NCBI GenBank assembly: GCA_934338065.1
Contig: CAKRGX010000014.1
Coordinates: 1 to 55,490, forward strand
Direction: 5' to 3'
Source: an uncultured Eubacterium sp.
GTDB taxonomy: Bacteria > Bacillota > Clostridia > Lachnospirales > Lachnospiraceae
DNA length: 55,490 nucleotides
Translations under genes and position numbers: made by a program
Shown here: piece by piece, positions 55,291 to 55,490 of the stretch
Position numbering within the stretch: position 1 is the stretch's first letter
Layout of the letters: each line of letters starts with the position of its first letter
Notes under the pieces: model-generated
Told to the model about the DNA's origin: nothing
The model's database searches: none
Seen by the model: only the letters and a program-made list of their open reading frames with translations

Positions 55291-55490
55291 ATGCAGATTT
55301 CAAGCAGATTTACAATGGCAATCCATATGTTTGCCTGTATAGATACATTTTCAGATCAGAAGATGACTAGTGATTTTATGGCAGCAAGCATTGGAACCAA
55401 TCCGGTGATTGTCCGTAAAATATTGCAACAATTAAAGGCTGCCGGTCTTATTGAAGTTGCAAGAGGAACAGGCGGTGTGACAATTACCAG
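55291..55490 (+). CDS. Rrf2-family transcriptional regulator, cut by the window edge
   Basis: Only the first 66 residues are present. The start MQISSRFTMAIHMFACID and the winged-helix part FMAASIGTNPVIVRKILQQL, GLIEVARGTGG are typical of Rrf2-like regulators (IscR, NsrR, CymR). Whether it has the iron-sulfur cysteines cannot be seen, as they would lie beyond the edge. The ATG has GAGAGGTG 6 nt before it. Confidence 0.88.
   Translation, partial: MQISSRFTMAIHMFACIDTFSDQKMTSDFMAASIGTNPVIVRKILQQLKAAGLIEVARGTGGVTIT

Noticed and set aside
1..55490. CRISPR arrays, insertion sequences, prophage or integrase genes
   Set aside because: No regularly spaced direct repeats, transposase, integrase or phage-structural reading frames were recognised; the only repeats are the duplicated Ig-like module and the linker repeats.

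Overview
The window looks like chromosome from an anaerobic, low-to-moderate GC Firmicute of the class Clostridia, most probably family Lachnospiraceae. This rests on strong GGAGG-type ribosome binding sites, long secreted proteins with lysine-rich Ig-like (Big2-type) modules and Pro/Ser/Thr linkers, a T-box leader on ileS, a large SRP RNA, RpoB/RpoC of Firmicute type and a SpoIIQ-like protein. Species cannot be set from the sequence alone. Nearly all genes lie on the minus strand.

Right to left on the minus strand, the conserved information-processing core occupies 11.7-0.4 kb: rpmG, secE, nusG, rplK, rplA, rplJ, rplL, rpoB, rpoC, with internal promoters and attenuators before rplJ and rpoB and a terminator after rpoC. 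Beyond that terminator, three tandem sigma-A-like promoters and a leader-like sequence point left out of the window, probably into an rRNA operon.

11.7-20.5 kb is an accessory, cell-surface and carbohydrate region. It holds a secreted beta-helix protein, a divergent pair encoding a NusG-II-domain protein and a Gx-type membrane transporter, an unknown protein, two paralogous Ig-like secreted proteins that share one N-terminal module at DNA level, a decayed glycoside hydrolase next to an AraC regulator, and a GH43-CBM6 arabinoxylan enzyme. A GH10 xylanase lipoprotein lies at 53.4-54.6 kb, so hemicellulose use is a theme.

20.5-37.8 kb holds a SpoIIQ-like degenerate M23 protein, glycogen phosphorylase, a T-box-controlled isoleucyl-tRNA synthetase, a GntR/ABC transporter/lipoprotein operon with a clear palindromic operator, two tandem Cache-type chemoreceptors, a PurF-like protein without its catalytic cysteine, and a formate/nitrite channel.

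37.8-47.7 kb is one long minus-strand run: murA, then MoxR ATPase, DUF58, transglutaminase, an AbiEi-like protein, a RelP/YwaC-like small alarmone synthetase and a secreted SH3-NlpC/P60 protein. It links cell-envelope functions with a (p)ppGpp synthetase. 47.8-53.4 kb holds a flavin reductase, an uncharacterised two-gene unit (CNB-like protein plus a TPR/AAA-lid-like protein), the SRP RNA gene, tadA and an unknown gene. An Rrf2-type regulator begins at the right edge on the plus strand and is cut off.

No CRISPR array, insertion sequence, integrase or tRNA gene was recognised. All family assignments are from reading motifs; none was confirmed by a database search.
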